DNA of 64,000 nucleotides from Solen grandis (lineage: Eukaryota; Mollusca; Bivalvia; Adapedonta; Solenidae). The notes below the pieces were generated by a model. That model did no database searches. It saw nothing but the letters and a program-made list of their open reading frames with translations, and had not been told where the DNA came from. Below, in pieces: positions 32,950-44,200 of this stretch (position 1 is the first letter of the stretch; each line of letters starts with the position of its first letter). The position numbers and the translations under genes were made by a program. Location: positions 9,061,324-9,125,323 of the forward strand of contig CM037783.1 in NCBI GenBank assembly GCA_021229015.1, given 5' to 3'.

Positions 32950-33611
32950 AATATTGGTTCAAAGTTATAAATACTGATAACGTTATTTTAAGGAATGTCT
33001 ATAATTATGCACTCGCCAATAATAATAATACTCGTTGTAAAACTTGGCCTTATAAAGTAAAATACTTATTAGATATGTATGGTTTTTCGGATGTGTGGTT
33101 AAATCCTTTACCTATACATGCTCAGTCCTTTATTCAAACTTTCAAACAACGTGTTACTGATGCCTTCCGTCAAGAATGGTTAACAAATATTAATAATAAT
33201 CAAGTTCTGAGCATTTTATACACCCATTTAAAGACTTCCTTTTCGTACGAACAATACTTATCTGATATAGTTTCGTGGAAATATAGACAGCTCATTACTA
33301 AGTTACGAATTTCCTGTAATCAGTTACGAATAAATTCTGGTAGATATCTTGACAGATTACCGCGTAACGAGCGTACGTGTCAGATGTGTTCCTTAAATAC
33401 AGACATTGAAGACGAGTATCATTTTGTGCTTAAATGTGAACGTTTTCAAGATTTACGTATTAAATATTTAAAAAGATTCTTTTATATTAGACCAAATATG
33501 TTTAAATTTGTTCAATTATTAAACTCCAAAAATAAAAATGTATTATTAAATCTCAGTAAGTTTATTAAACAGGCATTAGAAAGACGCAATGATGCATTAC
33601 AAAATTTATAA
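32942..33611 (+). pseudogene. LINE ORF2p C-terminal domain, split off by a one-base frameshift
   Basis: Beyond the A6 tract the protein continues in a second frame: KIKYWFKVINTDN, then YKVKYLLDMYGFSD, RQLITKLRISCNQLRINSGR and a knuckle RTCQMCSLNTDIEDEYHFVL with KCERF, i.e. CxxC..HxxxC. It ends before TAA at 33609-33611 after FIKQALERRNDALQNL. This is the usual tail of the ORF2 proteins of this group. Adding one base to the A run would make the frame continuous, so the break is either a single natural deletion or a consensus error in a homopolymer. Confidence 0.8.
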
Positions 33612-33799
33612 TCCACATGTATTATACTTATACTATTATGATGTTCTGTTAATGTTAATTAGATTATATGATTGGTTTTGTTTCATCCACCATACTCCTT
33701 TACTTGATTTAACTCTTAATATTCTTTTCCAGCAGCTAAATTTGTCTTCTTTTATTTTTCAATACTATAGTATGATCAAATACTATGTTTAATGATTGT

Positions 33800-33856
33800 A
33801 TGTGTGTGTATGTGTATGTGTATAGAGAGAGAGAGAGAGAGTGAGAGAGATGGAGA
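33800..33856 (+). repeat. (TG/TA)n and (GA)n microsatellite in the LINE 3' UTR
   Basis: TATGTGTGTGTATGTGTATG passes into GAGAGAGAGAGAG. Simple repeat within the 3' untranslated part of the LINE. Confidence 0.7.
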
Positions 33857-34072
33857 GAGGGAAAGTAATTTAACAGTTTGTTTTCTCTTCTTTCACGTGT
33901 TATTTGTATATTATGTATTGTATGATGATGTACCATATTGTACAAGTCATTGATAATAAAACTTGTAAACTTGTAAAACTTGTAAACCTAAGCTCGTTTG
34001 AACGACGTCTGGAACAAGTGCTAAATACGATTGTTTACTGCCTAATCACTTCTGTATTACGTCTGATTTGCG

Positions 34073-34082
34073 GCATATAAAA
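34073..34082 (+). promoter_or_regulatory. TATA box of the Harbinger-like transposase
   Basis: GGCATATAAAAACCGC lies about 55 bp before the ATG at 34136 that opens the transposase N-terminal frame, in the GC-richer subterminal DNA of the element. Position and sequence fit a core promoter. Confidence 0.4.
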
Positions 34083-34135
34083 ACCGCAGTTTTCTGAGAC
34101 CTCAGCACTTGCAGTCTAGATGTCAAGGGGTGACA

Positions 34136-34300
34136 ATGAACCCTCAACGTCGTGATGCCCTCATGTTAATGCTTTACCAACAGAACCAACTAATACAGGC
34201 CCAACATATTGCTTAGAGAAGAAGAAGGAGGAGGAGGGTAGTACGGAACATCTGGGTGCGTGACTGGATTGCGAGGAGACCTCAGCTGGAGTTTTGGCCA
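34136..34300 (+). pseudogene. Harbinger-type transposase N-terminus, truncated with internal stop
   Basis: From ATG 34136 the frame reads MNPQRRDALMLMLYQQNQLI, then a TAG, then RRRRRRVVRNIWVRDWIARR and PQLEFWP before a second TAG. A run of arginines followed by W-V-R-x-W-L/I-x-R-R is characteristic of PIF/Harbinger transposase N-termini. The DDE domain is missing: the frame ends against the start of an opposite-strand ORF (34358), which suggests an internal deletion. Not functional. Confidence 0.65.
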
Positions 34301-34358
34301 TAGTCTTTATGGTCTTCTTTGGCCTCTTCTTTGCAGGTGAACCCTTCTTCCTGGGCAT
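34161..34358 (-). pseudogene. Start of the opposite-strand second ORF of the Harbinger-like element, truncated
   Basis: From Met 34358 the frame gives MPRKKGSPAKKRPKKTIKTM then AKTPAEVSS and runs into the reversed transposase sequence. Autonomous Harbinger elements carry a second, MYB-like gene pointing inward from the other end, and a basic N-terminus would fit that. The rest is deleted. A histone-like tail is an alternative reading of the Lys/Pro-rich segment, but nothing else supports it. Confidence 0.35.
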
Positions 34359-34812
34359 GATTAAAAAAACAGAGAACGAGCGTTGGACGGTAAAACTGTG
34401 AAGACCAGCCGTGTGCGGCCGCTTTTATACGTGACAAGCTGTGCTTCCGACGACGCCGAGCCTTGATTAGGCCGTGCTATGGCAGTGGACTTCCCATTTT
34501 TGTTCGTGCTCAACACGTGATCAGCAGTGCTATAGACGCGATGAAGCCGCGGCTAGCCGTGGTAACTTGCCGCTTTTGTTCCGCGTCTAAACATGCGCGA
34601 ACCTATTTTTTTACCTTACACGTGGCTGGAATTGGTTAGCCGTGCTTAGGCAGTGTTTCAGCAGTGGAACAGCCGCCGACTGCCGGACCACGTACAAAGC
34701 ACGGCCAAGCCACCATTGACCAAAAAATTACCACGTACGACCACGTCCACCAGATTTTCAAAACTTTTTGTACGTGATTAAGCCGTAAATTCCTATGTGA
34801 CCGGGCCTTTAA

Positions 34813-36337
34813 AACATTGCATGAGAGAGGTGTTTCCACATGTATATGTTAATGCATATCGAAACGTGTTAAGGAACGGAATCGGATATCACTTGATTAC
34901 GAATGTTGAATTTTTGTACATATGTATGCTAGTATTATATTCTATGGACGGTTCGATCAGTTATAATATTAAGTTAAGACAGGGCATAACGAATCATTGT
35001 CAAAAAGCAAAAGGCGTTTGTTTGTTTGTTGTTGTTGTTTTTGTTTGTTTTGTTGTTGTTTTTTGTGTGTGTGTTTTGTTGTTGTTGTTGTTTTTTTGTT
35101 TTTTTTGTTGTTGTTGTTTTTTTCGGACAATATATAATCGAGCGAGGAATCTGTTTGGACGACGTGAAATAGACATCGACAGACTGCCATCCAATCATCT
35201 CCCTATAGGATAGTGACCCCACCGAACAGAACCAAATGTTTTCTTTAATGTCCTCGTTACATTTCATTCAAACATAACTACTTAATTAGATTATTTCATA
35301 TGAAATAAAAACAAAATTTTTGATATTGAAATTAATAAACGTAAAAAAGGAAACACATTTCCACAACAATTATGGCCGCCAAAGTTTCCATAATATGATG
35401 GCACGCAAAGTGTCACTATCATAAAAGTAGATTTCCTAAAGGTTAAACAGTCTACTGCACCATTAATTCTAAAATAAACCTTATCGCACCGTCCCGTTAG
35501 CTGTTACGTGGATCCTGATGACATAAAACATCATAACATAATACTTCACTGCAAAAACAAAACAAGTGTAGATGAGTAATAAATGTCTGTTCGCCGACTT
35601 GTCAAAGCGTCGGTTAACCAGTACGACACCGAGCACTCTAGAATTCGTGAAAACCATATTCTGAAGCAGTACACGACGGGGTACAGTACTACACATCCCG
35701 ACCGTTAAATGCTTAAGGTGAAAAGGTATTACATGTAGCAGTTCAGCTGGGACTGCAGCAGCTTACACCTGATACTGCTAACACAACTAGTAATGTTATT
35801 GATGATAATGACCATGCTGATTAAAATTTACCCTTACAGTGAACGTTCAAAGGTGTGTCTAAATATATGAAGAATTTCAAAATCGCATGAGCAAAACGCG
35901 GGTAACCGTTCTTGAAGAATATCGTAACATTTTCTTTTCCAAATTATTTCAATTTTATTTTAAACTTATCTATTCTGTTCAGTATGGATGCAAGTTCTAT
36001 TAACTCGGTAAGCTGGTCACGGTGCTAAAGCGGGAAATGCAGCCTGATTATGTGCCCTTCTGTGAGCAGCTATCCTTCCTTCAAATCCAATGATACACTA
36101 TTGATAAATCATTGTAAGTATAATAATGTAATACTTGTGATCATTTACAAGTTCAAATTATGTATTTAAACAAGTGTTTTTGCCTAAATTGATATTCACA
36201 TGACTCCCACTCTGTGTCGAAAAACGGGCGAATTCCCCCATTCCTCTTCTTCTTGTATGATTGACTTTAATAGATTTCAACAGATTAGCGACAATAAGGC
36301 ACAGCATGGAATATTATCTGTTTGTTTCTCGTGGTTA
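34813..36337. other. Intergenic with (TTG)n stretch
   Basis: 35015-35125 is an interrupted (TTG)n/(T)n low-complexity tract. Frames on both strands over it are artefacts. 35200-36337 holds no recognised gene or repeat. Confidence 0.4.
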
Positions 36338-37651
36338 CGAGGGATGTTTAAATTGAAATGCAATTCCTAGCATATTTAGAAAGGATTTGTTACTTTTCAC
36401 AAACCAACTATCGGATTCATTCAAAGTATTCACCTCCGTGAGCTATGCACAGTTTCAACCTTTTGATCCAATTTTTAAAGGCAGTTTCATAGTCGATTCT
36501 GGGTATACCCTTGAGACACTGGAAGATGGCTAAACCAAGATCTTTTCGTGTTTTGAATTTTCGTCCAGTGAGGTACTTTTTGAGCCTCGGGAACAGGAAG
36601 TAGTCACAGGGGGCAAGGTCTGGGGAATATGGCGGGTGCGGAAGCTCTACAACCTTTTCCTGCCTTAAAAAATCGCGTACAATAGCCGCTTTGTGGCTAG
36701 ACGCGTTGTCATGCAGCAACCTGGCCCACGACAAACCTGTCGCTGGCCTGCGTCTATTGAAATATTTCTTCAACTTTTTTAGAACAGCCCCTCTGTAGAA
36801 CTTGCCATTGACCGATTTACCTTTCTGAATAGCAATTTGTATAGCAGGCCCTTGATTTGTGAAGAAAACTGCATACATAACCTTTCTGACGCTCATTGTG
36901 CTTTTGGCTATACATGGCCTTTTCATGTCTTTTGTAGCCCATATCTTGTTTTCATGTTTTCGTTTGGGCTCATAGAAATGCACCCATGTCTCGTCGCCTG
37001 TGACGATATTTGCAAACGAGCGATTATTGTATTTTGGGTAAATTTTCAGCAAAGATTTTACCATTTTCTGCTCCTCTGTGAGCAAATGGGGTATCCATCG
37101 CAGTTATCTTATTAATTTTAAGGTGCTTCCTTAGAATTGAATGAACTGCCCCTATTGAGATGACTACCTTTCGGGCTATTTCCCTAACAGTGAATCTTGC
37201 ATCTGTCGATACAATTTCTCTGAATTGTTCTACCATTTTGGGACTGGTTGCTGTCTTTCTGCGATGGCCATCTTGCAAGGACGTTATTCCACTTGCAAAT
37301 TTCTTGCACCACCTAGTAACCGATGCATGGGACAGCTCACCGGGTCCATAAATTGAGCATATTTTATGAAATATCCCTATAGGACCTATACCAAGAAAAC
37401 AGCGGTTTTTTATGTAGGCCCGTATTTGGGCGACGAACGCAGATTTTTTACCAACCATTTTATCATTAGTATGTACGAGTATGCAATGTTTCTCGTTGTG
37501 TAGCCGAGGCTAGAGAGGACAGATTTACACAAAACTGGTATCGACCGAGAGATAATTGATGCCCCTAGGCGATCCAAGTAGGTTTTTTTGTGAAAAGCGT
37601 GCGTAGTTACATAATATAACCCGAGTTGCATTTCAATTTGAACATCCCTCG
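36338..37651 (-). mobile_element. Mariner transposon, near complete, with 26-bp inverted repeats and TA target duplication
   Basis: The left end CGAGGGATGTTTAAATTGAA and the reverse complement of the right end, CGAGGGATGTTCAAATTGAA, differ by one base over about 26 bp. TA flanks both sides (36336-36337, 37652-37653). The 1314-bp size is normal for mariner. It encodes one transposase on the minus strand (37458-36417), interrupted by a single frameshift. Few differences between the ends and one lesion point to recent activity. Confidence 0.92.
36417..37458 (-). pseudogene. Mariner transposase, D,D34D, one frameshift
   Basis: The first frame (Met 37458 to about 37106) holds the helix-turn-helix pair, including IRAYIKNRCFLGIGPIGI, SVTRWCKKFASGITSLQDG and FTVREIARKVVISIGAVHSI. 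The second frame gives RWIPHLLTEEQKMVKSLL, then the catalytic motifs TGDETWVHFYEP, RLLHDNASSHKA and HPPYSPDLAPCDYFLFPRLK, ending GEYFE. There are exactly 34 residues between the second and third Asp, the mariner signature. The two frames join near 37106 (around ATAACTGCGATGG), where one or two bases are missing. The full protein would be close to the usual 345 residues. It performs cut-and-paste transposition into TA. Confidence 0.9.
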
Positions 37652-37653
37652 TA

Positions 37654-39090
37654 GATTAGAAAGAGAGATCCCCAGTTTACAGAATATATATATTTCATGA
37701 TATCTACTCTACATGTACAATCTTTTGCAACATTACAAGAAAATTGTAGTAACGAAAATATGGAAAATCGTAGGTTTTAATATACGTGATGGTGTAATCC
37801 ACACAACGACAAAACAAATTAGCTTTACCAACACAATCATGGGTTCCCTGAGCTTAATAATTTCGCATTCGGTCACTGTTTATGGAGGACGTAACAATAC
37901 CGTAGTGCGGCAGCATTACGCCTGCCTCATATAGATGCAGAGTCTCAATATGAGTCAACCATTATGTTAATTGTCGAATGATTTGATTTTTCTAAACCAT
38001 ATAATGTATCCGCTATGACTAAAATTTGTAGTCAAGTTTTCAACAGGTAAACAACAGTAAAGCAAGTTCTTGTCTTTCAAATTACATTGTATATAAAAAA
38101 AGAAACCAGAAGTCAATTATCATAACCAATGACCATTTGTTTTCTTATCTCATACTAGTAATCGCTTTCGTTGATCATTTTACCTCAAATCATTTATTTA
38201 TCATCGCCGGCATAAACTGCTAAATTATCAGAACGACTCAACTGCATTGTTTCGTGTTGAAATAACTTTTTGAGACGGCTAACCGTTCCTCGTTGATGGA
38301 ACGTCTCAACTATCTTATAATGACCATCTTTGTTATGTTATGTACATTCTTTATTATACCATGTACTTTCTTTATTATTTTATGTTCATTCTTTATTATG
38401 TTAAATATATATTATGTTGTGTTTTTGTATACTTGAGTTATTTTTTATTTATTCTTTTGGATCATTATGTACATTGTGTGTTATGTTTTGTTTATTACTA
38501 ATTGTGTTGTGTGCAGTTCTTATTGTGTTGTGTGATCTTTCTATTTTTTACGTATAATGTTCATGTTATTGTGTTGATAGTTTTCGTTATGTGGAAAGTG
38601 TATTTGTATAATGATGCAGACGACATAAACGAGTAGAAGATCATTTTGCACCGGTAAAAATGTGAGTGTACGTTGGCGAAACGTCATACCATTCGGAATT
38701 CTCGGTTAATTCCAATCAATGGTGTTAACAAATATATGCTGTACATATGCTGACTGGTGCTTATTACGACCGCTAAACAGCCGGTCATTGTGCATTTTTT
38801 TTTTGTAAGCAACGTTGGAATGGGTCTGACCCCGTATTCGCGAAATATACTAAAGTACGATCTCAGGTTTTTTGATGCAGTATCCAAACGAATAACTTAC
38901 GCTACACCATTACATATGCTCTCTCTCTCTCTCTCTCTCTCTTGTAAGTTAATTGAATATTTTAATTCAATATTTTGAATAAGGGTATTTGGCATTTCGA
39001 TTTAAGTATGTAATCACTCAGAACTGTATCATTTATAAATTACATTATCATATTTATTTTTGTATTTTTATGATTCATTTTTCATTATTA
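37654..39090. other. Intergenic with minisatellite-like and microsatellite tracts
   Basis: 38320-38600 repeats TTCTTTATTAT.TTATGTACA-like units of about 22-28 bp, very T-rich. A (CT)n tract occupies about 38922-38942. No gene recognised. Confidence 0.5.
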
Positions 39091-39094
39091 ATAT

Positions 39095-39165
39095 CGGCGC
39101 CGTGGTCCAGTGGTAACCTACCCGACTGCGGATCCGAAAGTTGTGGGTTTGAACCCCATAGGAGG
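39095..39165 (+). mobile_element. tRNA-like SINE head
   Basis: GCGCCGTGGTCCAGTGGTAA (A box) and GTGGGTTTGAACCCC (B box) stand at tRNA spacing. The acceptor stem does not pair cleanly. A second, weaker tRNA-like segment (GGTCAGCTGGTAACATCC ... AGGTTTGATC) lies at 39388-39450. SINE heads are more likely than tRNA genes. Confidence 0.45.
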
Positions 39166-39469
39166 AAAGGATTAAGCATGACTTTCCAAGACGCAAAGTA
39201 TTGGTTCAACCCAGAAATCGTCGAAAGGGATAAGTATAAGTTTAAAACTAAATGGGTTCATTTTGTACAACTCGTTATTTTTACCTTGATGATTATCTTG
39301 GTCAGTAAATTATGTCATGATTTAAGCATTTATCTCCTGTCACGTTTCAGGATTTATCTGCTTATTGTGCACTGATCGTGTACATTGGGTCAGCTGGTAA
39401 CATCCTTGACTTTACCAGTGATACTGCTCCCAGAGGTTTGATCTGTAGTTAGCATGTTTCTTTTTCTAT

Positions 39470-42400
39470 TTTCTTTTCAGTTTGATATCACTATTCGGAT
39501 CACTGTTTTAATTTCCAACCTGCACAGAACTCTCTGTCATGACAATCACCGTATTTGAAATCAAATACTGTTTGCACAACATACTGTATAGTAAGCTATT
39601 TATGGTGGATCATGTTCTGTGTTGAAATATACATCTTAAACAACACAGAGAATTGTGTATTGTATACACCCTCAAAAAGTTAGAACAGGAAAGGTGTTTA
39701 CATCTGCATTATTTTTACTGGGTTACCATTATACCCAATCATCTGCTTAAATCTGAGAAAGATATTTGAATGGTGTTCCCGAAAAATACATCACCAAAAT
39801 CATGCTAAAGCCTACGTTTCGAGAATTCGGGATCAGAACTGGATATGGACAATTGTCTGTCTCACTTTAATGTTGTGGAAGCGGTAAAAACGTAAACAGG
39901 ACAGGGTCGAATTACACCAACAATTATAAGCGCTAAGTAAATTTAAAAACCTAAGGGCGAATTTCATTCATCTCGTTTCTCTAATAAATATACCTTAAAT
40001 ATTTCATTTCTTAACATTTATTGTTAGTTATAGGTAATGATCCATTTCAGCTTGTCATGTACTTGAATATTTCATGAAATTGTAATAATGGAATGTGTAT
40101 CTACCAAGTTTAAGAATTTAAGTATTTTTGAGCGCTAAGTATTATTGGTGGAATTCGAGCCAGGTCTGCCTCCGATTAGGTTACCATGAGACTCGCCGGT
40201 AACGTGATAGGGCCAATGGTTTGTAGATGGGGGAGGGCCGGGTCCTAATATACGGTGGAGTTTTTCAAAATATGTCATAAGACTACAAGCCAGATTTGTA
40301 ATAATATCTGGTTAGTATTTTATATCTAAAGTTAACAATAAGATAACTTCTGCGAGACTTAAAGCTTAATTTATTTTCATAACACCATCATAAGGAAATA
40401 AAATTTACCAGTTTAAATGACTTTCAAGCCTCCAAGTCGAAGAGTTTTCCGCATTGGCAGATATTGAAGATATTTAATAATTACAGTGAACATCGGTTTT
40501 AACGTTATGCAATTGACCGTGATCAAATATATTCGAGCTAGTGTAATGTTGTTGTTTTTTTGTTGTTGTTGTTGTTTTTAAATATTTGAGAGACTGTTGT
40601 TGTTTTTTAGAACACTGTATTTCCACTTTATACTGATTGCGCATGTGATGTTTACATGGATGTAATATTTAAAACTATATTTCAATATTAGATTTATTTA
40701 TTTTGAACAGAATGTACCTTAATTTATCATTCCGATACATTTTATATGAAACATATTTTTCCATAACGATTAATCTGACAGACGTGTTTACTTAAACTTC
40801 AAATTATGATAGTACCAAATTGTACTTTCTGTTAAGAGGACATCAAAAACGTTGGTAACTATAAAACATAGAGCACGTGATCTTTTTCAGACACAATTTC
40901 GTGCATGTTGAAACTTGTCGACATACCCACAATCATGAACGTTGAAATCTGACTCTCTGTATAAGGTGGAGAAGAGTGATGTATTCTTCCTCCTTTGTAG
41001 TTTGGTCCACCATGCATGTTTGTGACACGTTCCGCTATGCACGATGCATACTGGTATCATGTTTATCGCGCCATGAATGTTGCCTGTATTAACCATGCTT
41101 TTTGGGGTGGGATGAGCAGTTCAATGTATCATCTAGAGTCTTTCATTTCAGAAATATCGTAGGGGTGGTTCGCGTTATTCTGAAATGTATAAAAAGCGAT
41201 TGCCAAGTTATTAGACATACGTTTACGATAAAGCCAATCTACTTGGTGGGCAGGGAAAATAAGCAGACTAATCAATTACTTACGCAAACTACTTACGCAT
41301 TGCCGACCAGAAGCTTGTCCGAGTGTGTACACATGTACGTAGTTGGACCAGGAAAAGATAAGTCTGGTCGGTTTTTATTGTGTGCTTGGTGATGAGGGTG
41401 GATCGTAGTGCCCCATGAGAGATATTTTTTTTTTTTTTTTTTGCTATCATTGAATTTGGAAATGTATGCATGTATACTGGTACATTGTATATGTATAATG
41501 CAAAATTTAAGCACATCCTTATTCATCATAATTTTTTTTTATTGTATTCATCAAATGTATTATTGTAAAGGCCGATTCTTTATAAGATGTTGTAAAATTT
41601 CTTCAGTTTTAATCCAAATAACTCGAAAACTCTTGAAACCTGCAAGCCTCATTGATTTTCTTCGTTAGTGAACCATTTATATTTTAGATTAATTAAATTA
41701 TGCTAAAATGTCATTTCAACTTACATTTATAAAGTGCATAAAGAGGAAACTATATTTCTTGCGCAATGAATGCTTGATGAAATGATCAAGAAATAAAGGG
41801 GAAATAACTATACCTAACGCAAATGACACTAAGTGAGTATTTCTCGACACTTATGTAGGAAATTTTGAAACATTCTGTCCTCAGATAAACTATTTCTTAT
41901 TGTCATGAATCTTACCTAATTGAAGAGAAGGCAAGATTACAATTGTGAATATTTTCAAGGTTTCGTTGATGTATCTCCTATCACGAATCTTACTGAAATA
42001 TGGCCGCTGTATAAGATAGTGACATTATAAGTTTTATTAAGTGATATAAACATCGGATTGAGCATGAGGGGAAATTACATATACGGCGTTTTAATGATAA
42101 ACGGAAGTTTTTTGTACGAAGGACGACTGGTCAGAAATGAAGATAATTTCACCTTTAATATAAATACAAGTTGACATAATCTGCTTTACTTTTTACGGTG
42201 ATTGATATACAAATGTATATCATATCATAACCTATTTCCTTAAAAAAAGATTTCGAAAACATAATAAGCACAGCAATGCATATTTCCACACACTGGCATC
42301 CTTTAACGTAAAATATTACATTGAACTGCAACGGAAAAAAACATGTTCACACAATTATATTCAACATTTGTACTTTTTTTACAAGCATTAAGTTTTTGGA

Positions 42401-42595
42401 ATTATATCAGCGATATTTGTTGTTATTTAAATTATGCATTTCAGTTTATTTTTATATGCACACATGTCAGTTATATAAAATAAATTAAACGCCCTCAGTG
42501 TCCTATTTAAACCATCTTCATTTTAACTCCATATGAAGAAAAACTAAAATAAAATGTTACAATGGGATACAGCTGACCCTGTCATTTTGTTTTAT
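39470..42595. other. Intergenic, no supported gene
   Basis: Contains (TTG)n at about 40553-40578 and a T16 tract near 41427. Two open frames of moderate length (41096-40887 minus, 41102-41392 plus) sit in slightly GC-richer DNA but show no recognisable domain or splice framework. Confidence 0.35.
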
Positions 42596-42599
42596 TTGA

Positions 42600-43290
42600 T
42601 AGATATTTTGTCATTTAATATGATGAGGACTAGAAGATGATGATTTAAAGATCAAATGAGCACTGTGACCATGACCTCAACCAAGTGATGTGATCTTGAC
42701 CTCAAGGTAGCGGCCTTGTTCTTGTTTGGGATATACTGTTTTGTCCAATGTCCCTTGCGTCAAGTTATTAAAAAAAAACAAAAACCACACACAACTAAGT
42801 TACTGCCTGGACACGATTGCTTGCACAGAATAACACGCCAGTCGCATTTTTTTCATTTCGAGGGTGTGTGTGGGAGGGGGGGGCAAGAAAAGGTAGCTCA
42901 TAAACAAATGGCTTTATCCTAAGATCAACTGTGCCAAGTTACCGTGACCATACCCACAAAGTAACAGCCAGGACACGATTTCTTGTACAGACTTTTAAGT
43001 CAACCGAATGTGACCTGGACCTTCAACCTGAAACCAGTTCTTGTTCACAGCACAATGTCATCGTCTTGTCCTAAGTATCATTAACCAGGTTATGTGACCT
43101 TCACCATGGGCAAGTGACTGATTCTTGTTTGCAACATATTTCTGTTACTGGGAAAATTTGTTCCAAGTTATTTCAGAACTCAACCATATACAACACAGCT
43201 ACAGTCCGGACATAATTTTAAGGTCAACTGGTTGCTGTGACCTTGACTTTTTAGATTTTAGTCATGTGACCTTCAGGTCACGCTTACATT
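42600..43290 (+). repeat. Degenerate tandem-core array (pearl-like), about three units
   Basis: Phrases such as AGTTACTGCCTGGACACGAT (42798), AGTAACAGCCAGGACACGAT (42960) and CAGCTACAGTCCGGACATAA (43195), each followed by TGCACAGA or a similar motif and a GTGACC(T)TGACC segment, mark decayed units of roughly 160-235 bp. No intact ends are found. Confidence 0.55.
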
Positions 43291-43966
43291 GAAAAATGAT
43301 TTTCCAATATTATTTTTATGTTTATGTCCGCTATGTGCACACATCTAGACCTAGTTTACATTTAATCGATAAAGGTGTATGTATGGAAAATTGCATAATT
43401 GCATGTGACGTGTACCGGTGTGTCTGCTCGATAGAAGAATAAACAATACGTGCTGTTCGACACATAACGCGTATGACAATAAAAGGATATTTACCGATTC
43501 GTGAATTAAATTTAACTGATTTTAAATGTAGCTTTGATTTATTATATATCTGCGTAAAATTTAGCAGATTTATATGAAGGTTATACCTGATAAAAGTGGC
43601 AAAAGCAGTGGGTGCATTGCGTTGCATAAACTAATATCTGCGTTAAATGGGTGTGTTTTATATTTTCCTGATATAGAACAGTGCAGGCGACACTAAACGG
43701 ATGGTTTATAAGACAAGTGTGTCAAAATGATGGTAAGAAATATACTACAACTTTTACTACCGTATATCGGGTTATTTCTCTGTGTAATTTATTTCTGCTA
43801 TTCTGCAGATGAACACACCAGAAAACCGTAGAAATAAAATACGCGGAAATTAACAAAGCAGTTGTTAATTTGTGTACTGTATGATTGACGTTATAGTATG
43901 TGAGATGTAATATAAAGTGGTCCCTCTTAAGTGTCATTACTTACATACATAGACCTAGTATGTCTG

Positions 43967-44200
43967 GGGCCGCCGTGACCGAGCGGTTACAGTCGTGGAC
44001 TACAAATCTCTCAGCCCCTCACCGCTGTGGGTTCGAATCCTGGTAGGGACTTCGGATTTTTCATGTGAAGAAGCCTTCCAGCTGGCTTGCGGTAGGTCGG
44101 TGGTTCTACCCGGGTTCCTCTGTGTACTCGGGGTCTTCCTCCACCTGTAATTAACTGGACGTCGCTATATGATTGAAATACTATCGCAGCGACGGTAAAA
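43967..44200 (+). mobile_element. tRNA-derived SINE, V-SINE/RUDI-like, copy 3
   Basis: CCGCCGTGACCGAGCGGTTA (A box), GTGGGTTCGAATCCTGG (B box), then AAGCCTTCCAGCTGGCTTGC, GGTAGGTCGGTGGTTCTACC, CCTCCACCTGTAATTAACTG and TATCGCAGCGACGGTAAA. Same order as the copies at 6557 and 26113, in the opposite orientation. Both promoter boxes are intact. Confidence 0.85.

Larger units (their letters stand above)
29827..33990 (+). mobile_element. Two-ORF non-LTR retrotransposon (LINE), 5'-truncated, nearly intact ORF2
   Basis: The element holds the C-terminal part of ORF1, an endonuclease plus reverse transcriptase ORF2, a C-terminal cysteine/histidine knuckle, an AATAAA signal at 33956 and a tail of three ACTTGTAAA-like repeats (33961-33990). 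It starts abruptly at the end of the tandem array, as expected for 5' truncation during target-primed reverse transcription. RT motifs place it near the Jockey/CR1/L2 group of LINEs, but the ORF1 resembles the L1-type RRM protein, so the clade needs a tree. Confidence 0.85.
27601..34808 (+). mobile_element. Harbinger-like DNA transposon with 35-bp inverted ends, carrying nested insertions
   Basis: The left end AGGCCGGTCAGACAGGAATT, TACGGCTTAATCACG is mirrored at the right end (34773-34808; its reverse complement starts AGGCCCGGTCACATAGGAAT and ends in the same 15 bases). TTAA stands on both sides (27597-27600, 34809-34812), so the target duplication is TTAA or a 3-bp TWA within it. Both subterminal regions are unusually GC-rich with CGTG/CACG motifs. 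The remaining own coding DNA is a Harbinger-type transposase N-terminus at 34136-34300. Most of the 7.2 kb is foreign: a tandem-core array (28591-29826) and a LINE (29827-33990). Confidence 0.7.

Noticed and set aside
34974..35267. Long Lys/Asn/Gln/Thr-rich frames on the minus strand
   Set aside because: They are translations of an interrupted (TTG)n microsatellite.
39095..39450. Two tRNA-like segments considered as tRNA genes
   Set aside because: A and B boxes are present but cloverleaf pairing is incomplete; SINE heads fit better.
40887..41392. Two adjacent open frames on opposite strands (69 and 96 codons)
   Set aside because: Somewhat coding-like composition, but no domain, no splice framework and no start context; not enough to call a gene.
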